Assembly (NCBI RefSeq): GCF_024323335.1
Contig: NC_066579.1
Span: forward strand, 238,189,475 to 238,253,474
Direction of reading: 5' to 3'
Origin: Lathyrus oleraceus
Taxonomy: Eukaryota; Streptophyta; Magnoliopsida; Fabales; Fabaceae
Length of the DNA: 64,000 nucleotides
This document shows, in pieces, positions 11,291 through 23,060 of this stretch. How positions within the stretch are numbered: the first letter of the stretch is position 1; the number at the start of each line of letters is the position of its first letter. The position numbers were made by a program, and so were the translations under genes. The notes beneath the pieces were generated by a model. The model was given only the letters and a program-made list of their open reading frames with translations, did no database searches and was not told where the DNA came from.

Positions 11291-12739
11291 CTATGGATCC
11301 CTAGAAGCTCGGGATGCTGGAAAACGAGATGCACACAGCTTCTTGATCTCTCTCTCATAGGCTGCTTCCATATCCGCTTTCTCCTTTGCAAGTCGATCAT
11401 ACTTCCTCTTCCAGAATTTGGAAGACTGAGGAAGCAGAGAAGTCCAAGTATCATTCGGATCATCGATCACCCGATGCTCGAGAAACTCGATCAGAGCGTC
11501 CTTCTCCTTCAGCTGATGAAGCAACTCTTCTCTCTCACGGATCCAAGCACGTGAAAGGTCTCCTTCTCTCAACTCCTCTACATCTTGGGTGGGGAGGGTT
11601 GAAGGCCCAGCCACATCCATAGGTGTAGGTCTCGGATGATCATAAGGCATCAGATACACGGCAGCTCTCTGTCTGACCCAAGAGGTATACGGCTCCAAAG
11701 CTATGCAATTCTTCGGACCTAACTCATTCCTGGTCTTCTTGCAGATCTTGCGCCAAGCGCGGACAAATCTGGCTTTCAGGCCTTGGGGATCTTTACCCTC
11801 CTGAAAGAACACACCTTCTAACAGAATGTTATGAGGTTTATCCTTTAGGGGGAACCCAAGCTGACGACGTGCTAGAATAGGATTGTAGCTGATCCCACCA
11901 CATGTACCAAGAAGAGGCACATTAGGGAATTCACCACAATAATCAATGATCTGCACAGTATCATACACGCGATCATACCAAGAGATATCATCATTAGTGA
12001 GAGACATAAGTCTCTGAGACCACCGTAGACATCCCTTGTTCTCCTTGAAAGCAACAGTCTGCGGCAAGTGCGAAATAAACCACTTATACAGCAGAGGCAG
12101 ACATCACACAATAACTCCTCCACCTTTTGCATTCCTCAGATGCAAAGAGACATAGGCATCACCCAACAGAGTCGGAACGGGATTAAGAACTGAGAAGATC
12201 CTAATGCCGTTCACATCCACAAATTTGTCGATGTTGGGGAACAATACCAATCCATAGATGAGCAACACAAATAAAGCCTCAAAGGCATCCTCACTCATGG
12301 ACTTCCCATAAACGGTAGCTTGAGCGATGAGGAACTCGGAAGGAAGACCCTGAATTCCACCTTTGGTAGTCAGATTAGCTTTAATCAATGCTTCATCTAT
12401 GTGCAACAAGTCTGCAATCTCTCGAGCGGTCGGAATACTCTCTAAGCCACTGAACGGCACCTGATCCAGAATCGGGATCCCAATAAGATGAGAATACTCC
12501 TCCAAGGTAGGCAATAATTGGAAGTCCGGAAAAGAGAAGCAGTGATACAGAGGATCATAAAACTGAGCCAGAGTACTCATCAGTCCCTCATCAACCTGAG
12601 TAGTCAACAGAGGCAGAAGCTTCCCATAGCGAGCTTTGAAACCCAAGGGATCTAATACATAGGATGTCAGATTCCTTAACTCTTTCACATCAGGTTGTCT
12701 AAAGCTATACTTCTTTGTATGCCTTTTTTGTCTTTCCAT
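11291..12739 (-). pseudogene. Ogre ORF1 (plant mobile domain-like) with one in-frame stop
   Basis: ORF1 upstream of gag is specific to Ogre-type elements; its function is unknown. I chose the Met at 12739 (MERQKRHTKKY), because the longer frame from 12871 begins with a Cys/Ile-rich, leader-like stretch. Total span is 483 codons. It resembles the plant mobile domain / aminotransferase-like family (PF10536): LLPTLEEYSHLIGIP and later FVLLIYGLVLFPN are typical. A single in-frame TGA at 12104-12106 interrupts a conserved run before CLPLLYKWF, and the frame resumes directly after it. The C-terminal third is charged and probably coiled coil (EREELLHQLKEKDALIEFL). Confidence 0.82.
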
Positions 12740-13739
12740 GTCTGAAAATTTTGCAAATAACCCCTTTAAGTTCCTTGAAAATTTTCGGATTTTTTTTTTG
12801 ATGTCATGAATGCAGATGAATGCATGAATGCAACAATCACACTCAAGGATCAAGCAAGTCACACCAAACAAAGGTCATGGGAAAGCTCATTGTATCCCTA
12901 ATATCAATCATCCATTTTGGTGGATTATGGTTTTCACCTTATCAACACCCAAGTTCCATTGATATTAACGGTACATGAACCGGCTCAAACATCCTTAATA
13001 TCAACCATCCATTTTGGCGGATTATGGTTTACACCTTATCAACGCCCAAGTTTCATTGATATTAAGGATATCTGAACGACTCAACCATGAATCAAGGGTT
13101 TGCTGAGAGTCACGAGCATGGAGTCTCGGTTAAGAACCACCCAAAGGGAGTGTACTAGGGTTTAAACCTGTCAGACATGTTCTACCAGAGGTTCCCATAA
13201 TCATCGTCCCATCTTTCGGATATTATCGGAGGAACGAATACTCGTATTCCAAAAATATTCTCAAGAGAGACTCTTATGAGTGTAGTATCGCGTAACAATC
13301 GCATCAGATCTAACATCTGAACGACCTCCGCACTACGTCCTAAAAATAGGCCAAGATGGGCTTGGTAAACTAAGGTCCTTGGCTTCTAAGGCACATGATT
13401 GAAAGAATAATGCCTAACCACAAATAACTTGTGTGACATTATTAATCCAACATGACCTCCACCAAGTGAATGGACTCGCAAGTCAACTGGCTAAGGAATA
13501 CTCCACACCAGTCAACAAGACTATGCCATTCTCCTATCCTAGAGTGCACTCGAGTTCGGGTATAGAACTCATCTCACAGAGATCACCAAAGCAAACAGCA
13601 ATTGTATATCAAGCAATTCAAACATTACAATCAATACAGTTATCCCAAATTGTACAAAAATATGTCAAATAACACATAAACAAATATCATACAACAAGGG
13701 TGAAAAGTAGGCAAAACCACCAGGGAAGGTCTAATGTTG
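12740..13739 (-). other. Ogre 5' leader
   Basis: Non-coding leader between PBS and ORF1. It includes an imperfect tandem duplication with a 97-bp offset (about 12898-13075). Each copy contains CCATTTTGG and GGATTATGG and is bounded by AATATCAA and TTGATATTAA, so each unit could fold into a hairpin. Nothing else is recognised between 13080 and 13739. Confidence 0.7.
12898..13075. repeat. Two-copy 97-bp repeat with inverted ends in Ogre leader
   Basis: Copies start near 12901 and 12998 and differ at a handful of positions. Each begins with AATATCAA(T/C)CATCC and ends with CATTGATATTAA. The AATATCAAT/ATTGATATT ends are inverted relative to each other. Confidence 0.8.
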
Positions 13740-13757
13740 TCCCCAGCAGAGTCGCCA
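13740..13757 (-). other. Primer binding site, Arg-tRNA type
   Basis: On the minus strand TGGCGACTCTGCTGGGGA follows the LTR end after a 6-base spacer (13758-13763). The TGGCGACTC start matches the 3' end of plant tRNA-Arg as I recall it, and tRNA-Arg is the primer reported for Ogre. The second element has the same 18 bases. Confidence 0.8.
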
Positions 13758-14771
13758 TTTTTCTGTAGCGGTGTATTCGTCGCTATATGATTTATTGATT
13801 AAACCATAAGCAAAGCATACAAAGAAATCGAGTCGCCACCGCACTTTTATTTATCCAAAGGATTGGCTAAAAAGCGAACAAAATCCTAAGAAGTTTTACA
13901 CATAGAAAACTAATGAAAAGATCAGAGAGTCTGGGTAAGGGGTAAATTACGCAATGGGAAGGTGTTAGGCACCCAAAACGTCCTAGGGAGCCCTTTTCAC
14001 ACTTGTTGTATAAAAATGTTTATTTGTTTATGACATATTGTGCAAACATGAATGGGAAGATGAGAAAAGAATGTACAATTTTATTATTTTTGTGTTTGAA
14101 CGGATGAACCTGTTGCCTACGTACCTTTCCATGAGAAGGTAAAGGATCAAAACGCCGTAGTTCGGCTAAAAGATTTCCAAAATCGGTGGGTTCATTTTAA
14201 AACAAGAGCACTAAGGCTTTTCATTATCAACGGGAGAAAACTCAACCAAGACCAACAATCCACCATGCGAGGATAGCTTCAACATACTAGTGAGGGGTTA
14301 ACCCTATAATAAGTATGGAAGACTTACAATCAACTCACTAAGGATGTGGTGAGATTTACATCAACCACTATGAGAATTGAAACCTATGGCTAATGTATGA
14401 AAACATATCAACAATGGACAAAGCCACAAAACAATTGAATGGGTGAAGTTAATTGATTATGAGTATTCACAAAAGGATGGTCAAAGTATGATTAGTATTC
14501 AATTCAGAAAGAAGTGTTATGAAAAGTGAAGTTCGAAAATCAAGGACTTAAGGTCCAAGTTTCTAATTTGAAAAGAGATGAGAATGTTTGCACAACATGT
14601 ATTTACAAGTTTTAAAAGTCAACAAGTGAAAAGGGGTTTTGAGACAAAAAGGATGTGGATGAAGGAGTGTAAAACTTCCTAGAAGTTCACCTCTTGAAAT
14701 CATATAGAAGATGATTCAAGTGTGTCCTTTGGAATGAGGCAACAAAACAAGTAAGCACATAAAAAGCAAGG

Positions 14772-15020
14772 TGATACCGGATGCCATCAATGGACTTATA
14801 CCAATCTCACAAACAAAGGCGGATACCGGATACCAATCAATGGATTTTCACCAATCTCCTAAAACAAAACAATGATACCGGATGCCAATAAATGGACTTA
14901 CTCCAATCTCACAAAGCAAAAGCGGATACCGGATACCAATCAATGGATTTACACCAATCTCCTAAAACAAAACAATGATACCGGATGCCAATAAATGGAC
15001 TTATTCCAACCTCCAAAGGA
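14772..15020. repeat. 103-bp tandem repeats in Ogre LTR
   Basis: Units start with GATACCGGATGCCA at 14772, 14874 and 14977. Each unit contains two related half-units of about 51 bp (GATACCGGAT...CAATGGA...CCAATCTC). More diverged relatives (CCAATGAATGGACTTACA) continue to about 15200. Confidence 0.82.
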
Positions 15021-18000
15021 TGATCATAGGAATACAAATGCCAACAACATGGACTTACACTTGCATCCTCACATACAACAATCAAACAGAAGCACTAAGC
15101 AAAGAGGACATAAGTGGCCAATGAAATGGTCTTACACTCAATCCCTTCCAAATCATAGGAACAATGGCCAATGAATGGACTTACAGTTGATTCCTCAATG
15201 GGCAAACTCAAACAAATCACACAGATATGAAATGATGATCATGCAATAATGAACAATTAATGATGATACATGCACAAAGGCATGCAAGCAAACATGTACA
15301 GATGAACCAAGCAATCAATCAAACAAAGTCATTTAGCACACACTATATCCAAGCAATTAGGCTCAAGCAAGGGTTAGACTTTAAAGTCAACTGGAATGGG
15401 GTAAGTGGTGCTCTTAACCTTAACATTGAGAGTTAAGGTGAAGCAGAGGAAAGGATATGAGGGGTGTGCCTCATTAATCTTATCCCTGGTCAGGGAGAGC
15501 ATTGAATATTAGAAGGTGTGGGAGTTCAGAAAGTTGGAACTCTCTCCACAAGTTAATGACTCTATAGATCTTGGGTTAAGATCCACAATGCTACAACATG
15601 TAATGTGAGCAAAGGGATGACACATAGAATAGTAGGAGATGGACTACACATCTCTTTTATCTACCAATTGCCTTATCAAAAGGACTTTTCCTGCTTGGGG
15701 ACAAAGATAAACAATCACAAACATTGCCTCTTAAGGAGGACTTCAGACAGATGCCTGGCCAAGTAACAAGCCAGGTCTTCCAGACTACATGAAGAAGAGA
15801 TGTTATACCTCAATGCTTAAGCTATCAAGCAAAGCAAAAGCAAGTTCACAATGGAACTATAGCAACTAAGGTACCTGAAATCAATCCAATTCAATCAGTA
15901 CTCAAGTCACAAAAGTCAAACAGATAAACCAACAGTCAACAGACAATGTACAATCAAACAATCAAGGTTACATTGTGCAAAGCACAAGCTCAACTCAAAT
16001 GAGCCAAATCATCCTACAAAACAAGTCAATGTTAGTTCATAACAATCAAGCAAACCACCTCAAGCTATGCAAATTGATCTCCTTAAAGCCATATGCTTCT
16101 TAACCTGAAAACAAACTCAAACATGAGAAGCAAACCCTTAGGCCAAGGCCTAGGGTCAAAGAAAGAGAAATGGACCAAAACAGAACATGAAAATTTACAA
16201 GAATCAAGATTAATCAAATAAGAACATCATCCAATTGGTCCCATATCAAAACTATGCACCAAATCCATTTCACAAACAAATCATGTCAAAGTGTGCAAGT
16301 GGGAATCGCATTGGAGCAAACAGAATGAACACAAGCATATCAAATCAACAATGGCTCAATAAATTCCAAAAAAAATCATGCATAAACGGAACATATCAAA
16401 TGAGCAACATACCAAAAATCATGGCATTTGGATAAGTGGAAGCATGTCAATCAAAATCAAAAAGTCAAGTTATGCAAAAACAAGCTCAAACAAGGCCACA
16501 AATGGTGCATCAACTTAAGGCAATCCTAAAACAGAAATGACATAAGATAAATGATCCAAACCAAAACCACAATGATCTTCAACATGTTAAGAATCAATGT
16601 ACAAAATTTCAAGTCCATATGATAATGCATGAGAATTTCACAAATCATGGAAGTTGAACACTCAACAAAAGTCCAATTATGACCAACCAGCAAAGAAAAT
16701 CTCAAACAAATAGGAAATGGATCAAACAATTCTACAAAAAATCATGCTCAAACCTAACATCCAGAAGCAACAACATGCAAAAATTCAGATCATTGGCATA
16801 TGTTTGGCATGGTAAATAAAATCAGAAAATTGGACAAGAAATGGTGTGACACACATTGTCACACCTTCATTAATCACATCATATCTCAACATCCAGAAAT
16901 GCAAAAAATGCAAACCATATACCAAAATGACCAGGAATGAGTCTAGTTTATGCATGTAAATTTTCAGCTTCATTGGATCAACCATCATGATTTCATAAAA
17001 CAAATGGCAAGCAATGTGCAAGAAATGACATGCAAGAACAAACCCTAGGAAATTTTTTAATCCAACCGAGCACAAATTCTGGAAGAATATCCAAACAATA
17101 GTAGACATTACAAGGAACATTGCACAAAAAATCTCATGTGAATTGGACCAATATTTTGAGAGTTATGAATTTTTTGATGTGGAAGAAAATTAAAAAATGT
17201 GAAAGGAAGCATATGAACATGATAAGCACAAATGGAAAAAAAATGCAAAAGGCAACACATGAGATGCTGGAGCCAGGAGTCGAACACGCTCCGTTTTTGA
17301 ATGTGGCGCTCACTTAATGAAACGCGCTGTTTCATTAAGTGATGTGGCGCGCTATGATTGGTGCATGGCACACAAACAACCAAAACTCATGCAACACGGC
17401 CAGGCAAGATCAAACGCGATCTGGAAATTAAAACCCTAGCATTCATCCATTGTTCATCGTGTTCTTCATCACCAAGAACAAACATGCATAGAAAATCATG
17501 AAATGTATATCATTCGAATCCTCTCACATCACACATCATCAATCCAACATTAATTCGACCTAATTCTACTCATGTCAAACAGATCGAGCACAAACAAGTT
17601 TCAATCATCAAACTTCAAATCATGATAACGAACTCAATACTTAATGAAATCAAGAGATCCAAAGCTCAGCATACTCTATGATGTAAGATCTACAAGATGC
17701 ATCCAACAATTTCAAGAATCATGGAGGTCGAAATCTAACCTTACTGAAGATGCAGGATTGAAATCGTGCTTCTCAAGTCCTAGCAAGGTGAAACAGATAC
17801 TCTCCAATGATGAGGAAGATGAATGAATGAGGAATAACAACTCAACAGTGCTCAATTTCGATGGAATCTCCAACTGCCATGGAAATGCACAAAGTTCAAC
17901 AGCTGCGATTCTTCAAGAGTTCTTCATAATCTTGCTTCAACAGATCTTCAACTATGCCTGTAGAAGATGAATAAACCAAGAACAAAGCAAAAGCTACCAA

Positions 18001-18093
18001 GAAAATTGATGAAAAAGTTGAGAGAATTTTAGATGAAAATTTTTGGATCTGAGTTTGTGAAGTTGTTGTTGCTGAATTCTGTTAGAATTAAGG

Positions 18094-18100
18094 TTATATA
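18094..18100 (-). promoter_or_regulatory. Candidate TATA box of Ogre LTR
   Basis: On the minus strand AGGGTATATAACC. About 30 bases downstream are CTAACAGAATTCAGCAACAAC and CA-rich leader-like sequence, as in plant transcription starts. This would put U3 at 18070-19244 and leave about 4.3 kb of R/U5. Inferred from sequence only. Confidence 0.5.
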
Positions 18101-19900
18101 CCCTCTGCTAATCATGTCCTTAATCATCATTAGCCAAATGCAAGATGGATTGGTGAAATGAGCATGCTTATGAAAAAAATGGCAAAAATACCCTCATGCA
18201 CACATGGCCAATGGAACAGTGCGAATTTCACTTGAGACAAGTCTTAAAATCTGTTTTGAGGCAAATGGAATTGGTTTGGAATGAAAATAATGCACATTTT
18301 TCAAATTCACATTTTCCCACCAAAATTCAAAATGAAATCAAGTGAAAAATGCACTTCTTTGTGATGAGTTTTAATGAAATGTGATGCATGATTATGATAG
18401 TGCACATCAAGAGAAAATTGCTCCAAAAAGAACCACATGGATTGGCCTTTTGATGCAAAAGTTATGCCTTGTTGAAGTTCAAATTTCCTTGACAATGATT
18501 TGATCATAACTTGCCAACCACACATGAGAAATGGATGTTCTTTGACTTTTTGGGAAGGTGAGAGCAAGATCTTCAACTTTCATGTTGGACAAGATTTGAT
18601 TTGAAGCTTGCTTGATGATGTAAAGTTAAGGAGAAGACCTTTCCATTTTTGGCAGTTTGAAATTACAGGTCACTTACTATTTTTGGAAACTTTTTGCCTG
18701 ACCTCAAATCCTTCAATGATGATGTTTGACATGTTATATGAGACTTGTATGGACATGAATGAGGCCTCTCTAACCATCTCCCACCTTCAAATCCATGATT
18801 GTATGTATAGTTGACTTGTGTTGACTTTTCTAGGGTTTCAGCTGACCTAGCTGTGATCAGATGAAATCCAAGCCTCTACTACTTGAGATCTTGATTAAAA
18901 TTGATGTCATGATTCATATGAACTCTTGATGAATGATCATGGTGCCCAAATTCTTCATAATGGCCACCATCTATGGCTCAATGACTGCCTTTGACTGGCT
19001 TGACCAAATGTTGCTTCATCTGCAAGTAACAAGGTTAGATGATAATATTTTTGTACTTTTGGGTTAGTAAACAAATGAAAAGCAATGATATACAAATGCA
19101 AAACATGCTTGGTGATCAAGAACCACTCTCAAGAGACAACCCACCCACAGGGAAGAAGGCAAAGGTGCACAATGATCCTTGAGGCAATGATATGATATGA
19201 TATGATGCCATGAGGGATCTTAGGGACAAAATTGGGGTCTTACAGTAGTATTAATTCAGACCTTAAACTAATTGTTTAACCCTATCACTTAATACCTACC
19301 CAATGCAATTTCAATCTTACACTAAGATCAAAGTTCCTACTCACTCCCCCTCAATCACCTCAGTGATTACAACCTTTAATAAAGATTAAAAACAATTTCG
19401 AAGTCACACTTCAAACAACTCTTGATTGTGCTTAACAACTTTAATCAAGATACACAGCACTCACGCTTAAAAGCTTAGAGTGACACAACACTTACAACTT
19501 AATGAACACCCTATACCAATGCAATCATCTCAGTGATAATAGCTTGGCTTACAAGATACGTCTAATACAAGACACACAACAATACAGCAGTGAAGTATAA
19601 TGGACAAATAAAATCTTCACGCCTAAAACCCCTAGTTCTGAATGAAGGATTGCCATCCTTTTATATTACAGCACTTGGGCCTTGTACTTGTATTTTCCTG
19701 AAATTAAGGTCACGCGAGTTCCCCTAAATTCCACATCTAGGTTACTAACAAATAGGCTATTTGTTAGGTTCATTAATTGTAGCTTAGTTGTTGGTTTCTT
19801 GGATTTTAGCTCAGCTGTTGACTTCCTGAAGAATAGCCTGAGAAAAATGCTAAAACAGAAAAACTAAACAACCTACAATTTAACATATGTTGTCTGGAGT

Positions 19901-20333
19901 GAATGTCACAACATTTAGTTTGACATCCACAGCATAGACCATATGCTAAGTCTGTTATCTTCCTGAAAACAGACTGTACAAATTTGTTGTACTGTACAGA
20001 GCCAATTTGTCCATACTTCAGTATCAGCGTACATTAATAAATGTCAAAACATCCAATTTGACATTTACACATAGAGCCTTACATCAGGTCTGTTATCCTC
20101 TTGATAAGCAGACTGAGCTGCATACTGAAATGTAGCAGAAAACCAATCTGCCTATTGTTCAGTATATGCTGTCAATGATGAATGTCATAACATCCAGTTT
20201 GACATTCAGACAGTAGGCCTTATGCCAGGTCTGTTATTTCCTTGATAAACAGACTGAAAATAAATACTGAGTTATAGCAGAACACCAACTGTTCTATTCC
20301 TCAGTATCTGCTGACAGGGATGAATGTCATAAC
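19901..20333. repeat. About 140-bp tandem repeats with palindromic heads
   Basis: Repeat heads of the form AATGTCA(12 bases)TGACATT occur at 19901, 20039, 20180 and 20322 (spacing 138, 141, 142). The fourth copy is cut within its head by the element at 20334 and resumes at 42089. Each head is an inverted repeat of AATGTCA. Confidence 0.82.
20329..20333. repeat. Left target site duplication ATAAC
   Basis: ATAAC directly precedes the LTR start TGTCGCAG and is repeated exactly at 42089-42093 after the other LTR end. This proves one insertion event covering 20334-42088. Confidence 0.95.
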
Positions 20334-20671
20334 TGTCGCAGCCTGAAAAATACAGGAGGTGCGAAAAAAAACAACCGGCGAAAGAAAATGACAGAAGAGT
20401 CGCCACCGTGCGTTATTTATCCCAAAGGAGGGAAAGGAAACGCTCGAAGTAAACCTGAAGAAAAGGAAAGGAAAAGACAAGGTCTCGCAACCAAATCTTG
20501 GGTTCGGGAGTCGATTATGCGAAGGGAAGGTATTAGCACCCCTACGCATCCGTAGTACTCTACGGGATCCACTCTTGTTGTTTCTTGTCTAAAGGGTGTG
20601 TGTTTATCTAATATACTATTTACTAAAAGAAAGGGGTCAAAGAAATAACTCGCACGGATGTCGCATCCACT

Positions 20672-21335
20672 GCATACGTATCTCATCTGAATATGAGAAT
20701 CAGAGTCTTCGTAGCTCGGCTACCTAGGGGTTAAAGAGATGTGTGCTCGCTAAGACATCACGTCTTATGCCTACATATCTCATCGGGAATGAGAATCAGA
20801 GCATAATGTAGTTCGGCTAACTACAGGAACAAAGGTCTCGATTGCAACTAGGGCAAGAGAAAGGGAAGGTCTCGATCGCAACGAGGGCGAGAGAAAAGAT
20901 CGCAATAAGGGCGAAAGCAAACAAGGATTAGTTGTTAGTCGTTAATCAAACTCGACAAGACATCGCATCTTGTGCCTACGTATCTCATCTGAACGTGAGA
21001 ATCAGAGTTGCCGTAGTTCGGCTACATAGGGCTTGCCATCTGAACATGGCAGGAAACTGACTGCCAATCGCTGGACTTATGTCAGACTCCACACAAACAA
21101 CAATAGGATACGGAATGCCAATCGCTGGGCTTACATCCATATCCTAACACACACAAGAAGAAACAAGCAACAAGTTACTAAGGAGTCGGGAACTCGAGCC
21201 TGGCAACTGTCAAGCAAACACACACAAAAAAAGAAAAGGGGTGCCCGGAGAGATCTCGCACGATCTCCTGCCTACGTACCTCATCTGGTATGAGAATCAG
21301 GGCGACGTAGTTCCCCTGCATAGGGCTTGCCATCT
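20672..21335. repeat. Four copies of a CCTACGTATCTCATC hairpin module in the LTR
   Basis: Modules near 20675-20735, 20760-20825, 20968-21033 and 21267-21330 share the pattern TACGTA(T/C)CTCATC, a short loop, ATGAGAATCAG, then CGTAGTTCGGCTA or CGTAGTTCCCC. CTCAT pairs with ATGAG, and CTACGT pairs with ACGTAG at the outside. The 5' LTR has the same four at about +14,835. Confidence 0.8.
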
Positions 21336-21595
21336 GAATATGGACTTACAAAGGAGGACACCAGTTGTGTCAAAGGAGAGTGGGCAATGTGTACACACCC
21401 TAGCAGTAGGTGTCGCAGCTCGCTGAATCGAGTCTTAGGCAGTTACCTCTTTGCAGTAGGATGGACTACATGCCACAAGATCGGAGACGCTCGGAAAGGT
21501 CTAGAAGTGGGGAAGCTCTGCCCTAGAGTTGTCATGCAATATGTACTTAAGTGTTTAGGATTTACAAATGGGAATATCTACCTAATGTTAGCATG

Positions 21596-21715
21596 CAAAG
21601 AATATGGGAATTCTACCTATGTTATCATACAAAAGAATAAGGGAATCCTACCTATGTTATCATACAAAAGGATATGGGAATCCTACCTATGTTATCATAC
21701 AAAAGGTTCTATCTA
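21596..21715. repeat. 36-bp minisatellite in LTR
   Basis: Three near-identical units with GGGAATCCTACCTATGTTAT, then CATACAAAAG, preceded by a degenerate fourth. The same array is in the 5' LTR near 36433-36550. Confidence 0.85.
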
Positions 21716-21787
21716 ATGGGTGCTACCTAATCGGAATAAAGATCGACGAATGGAGCAAGGAGAAGTGCTAGGGATAAGGGTAGATGG

Positions 21788-21893
21788 CGATGCATGAAGC
21801 AATCGACTTACAAGGTTGATGGCGATGCATAAAGCAATCGGCTTATAAGGTTGATGGCGATGCATAAAGCAATCGACTTACAAAAGGGTGGAT
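21788..21893. repeat. 35-bp minisatellite in LTR
   Basis: Three units GATGGCGATGCATAAAGCAA, then TCGACTTACAAGGTT, with few changes. A lone relative occurs near 22273-22313. Present also in the 5' LTR near 36620-36725. Confidence 0.85.
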
Positions 21894-22779
21894 GAATACG
21901 TGCTGGTTCTGTTAGGTTTTGAAAAAATGATTACTCGACGTTGGATCGAGGTTTTAATCTTGCTTTGAAATGGTTATCGAATGCTCATTTTAATTCTTGT
22001 ATTTACAGATGAATAAAGAATGAAAAAAATATTATACATTTCATGGGAGAGGGATACATTTGTTATGAATGGGGATTGTTCATGGCAAACAAACAATAAT
22101 AATACATGCCTCATACACCATACAAGTAGGCCACAGTTAATCAAACAAGTAAGATATAAACAAGTATATAATCGAATCAAAATAATCAAAGAATGAAATA
22201 ATGAAGCATTAAACAATGTATGAGTGTAAGTGCAAGGGACATGTCTCATTGTAAGGAAGCCCAAGAGTAAGCTATGTGAGGTCGATGGCGATGCTTAAAA
22301 AGCAATCGACTTACAAGGGTGTGAAAAAATGGGCTCGATATTAAATCGAGAAAAATATGATTTTTATAGTTTTAAAATGGTTTTGAATTAAATTAAAATA
22401 CAACAACTTTACATTATTAACAAAATGAACATATGAGTGTAATAAAGGCATAAACATAAAAAGAAACTAAAATGCTAAAAGAAAAAATAATATAGCTAAA
22501 AGAAATAAAATGCCAAAAAATGCCACACATGAGTATTGAACCCACCCCACTCAAGAATATACACACTGCCCTTCTCCACCAGACCACTTATGATCATCTG
22601 CTACTGTGATACTATGTTAAATATATAAACCGGGATAAAAAATAAAAAAAGATTAAGAACAATAAAAGAAAATACTAACATATAAACATTTTTATGTTTT
22701 TTATCTCTGTTAAAAAAACAAATTAAATTAAATAAAAAGAAAATAGAAAAAATTAAAAAAAGAAAAGAACGAAATGGAG

Positions 22780-23060
22780 ACGACGAAGCAGGAACTCGTC
22801 TTCCTTCCACCTCTCCCCAAACTCACGAACTCACCCTTTCCCAACAATGGCAATCTCACGCACTCGCCCCTCTCGTCCCTCTTATGACATCGCTCATCAA
22901 CGAAACCCTCTCACGCTCTCAAAACTCAGCGACTCAATCTCTCTCAACTCTCACAATGTTTCATCAACAAGCACATGAGAAGGATAAAAAGAAGGAGAAA
23001 AGAATCTCTTACAAAGAGTCGCGGTGGTGGCGGTGTAGGATGTGCAAACGCTGGCCTCCA
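22780..23060 (+). other. CT-rich, 5'-UTR/first-exon-like stretch in LTR
   Basis: On the plus strand, antisense to the element and co-oriented with the SCC2 fragment. A CT-rich run with ACAATGGCAATC at about 22843 opens a 43-codon frame (22847-22978). Then comes CCTCCAG|GTAATC, a good splice-donor context, followed by T-rich, intron-like text with TTTTAGGGTTTTC. This looks like a host gene start, but I do not recognise the protein and it may be ordinary LTR sequence. Confidence 0.35.

Larger units (their letters stand above)
1..19244 (-). mobile_element. Ogre-type Ty3/gypsy (Tat lineage) retrotransposon, 3' LTR outside window
   Basis: Read on the minus strand the order is 5' LTR (19244 to 13764), PBS, leader, ORF1, gag, PR, short intron, RT-RNaseH-aRH, INT, long repeat-rich 3' UTR. 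This order, the extra ORF1 before gag, the archaeal-type second RNase H and the PR/RT intron are established hallmarks of legume Ogre elements. The LTR starts TGTAAGACCCCAATTTTG and ends CTACA. No copy of the LTR is seen between INT and position 1, so the 3' LTR should lie to the left. If so, the 5-bp target duplication partner is GTAGT at 19245-19249, which cannot be checked here. The coding parts carry three in-frame stops (12104, 9965, 5172) and no frameshift that I see. Confidence 0.93.
13764..19244 (-). repeat. 5' LTR of Ogre element, 5481 bp
   Basis: Bounded by TG...CA on the minus strand: TGTAAGACCCCAATTTTG at 19244 and ...CGCTACA at 13764, with the PBS directly downstream. It has no convincing gene. 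Contents read 5' to 3' on the minus strand: U3 with W-box-like TTGACT motifs near 18810-18830, a TATA box at 18094-18100, a 3-kb A/T-rich body, a 103-bp tandem array at 14772-15020, and a GTACGTAGGCA/GAACTACG hairpin module at about 14110-14170. Its length is in the range known for Ogre LTRs. Confidence 0.88.
19245..20333. repeat. Old repeat flank split by the second Ogre element
   Basis: No gene is seen. Polypyrimidine/purine text (ACTCACTCCCCCTCAATCAC on plus) resembles the GGGGGAGTGA-rich sequence near copia (SIRE-type) LTRs, on the minus strand. From 19901 there are four starts of an about 140-bp repeat. The sequence continues at 42089 on the far side of the inserted element. The family is not assigned. 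Confidence 0.6.

Noticed and set aside
17265..17300. GTTCGACTCC on the minus strand of the Ogre LTR, like a tRNA B-box; similar GGTTCAATAC at about 22535
   Set aside because: No A-box at suitable distance and no cloverleaf could be drawn, so no tRNA gene or clear Pol III promoter.
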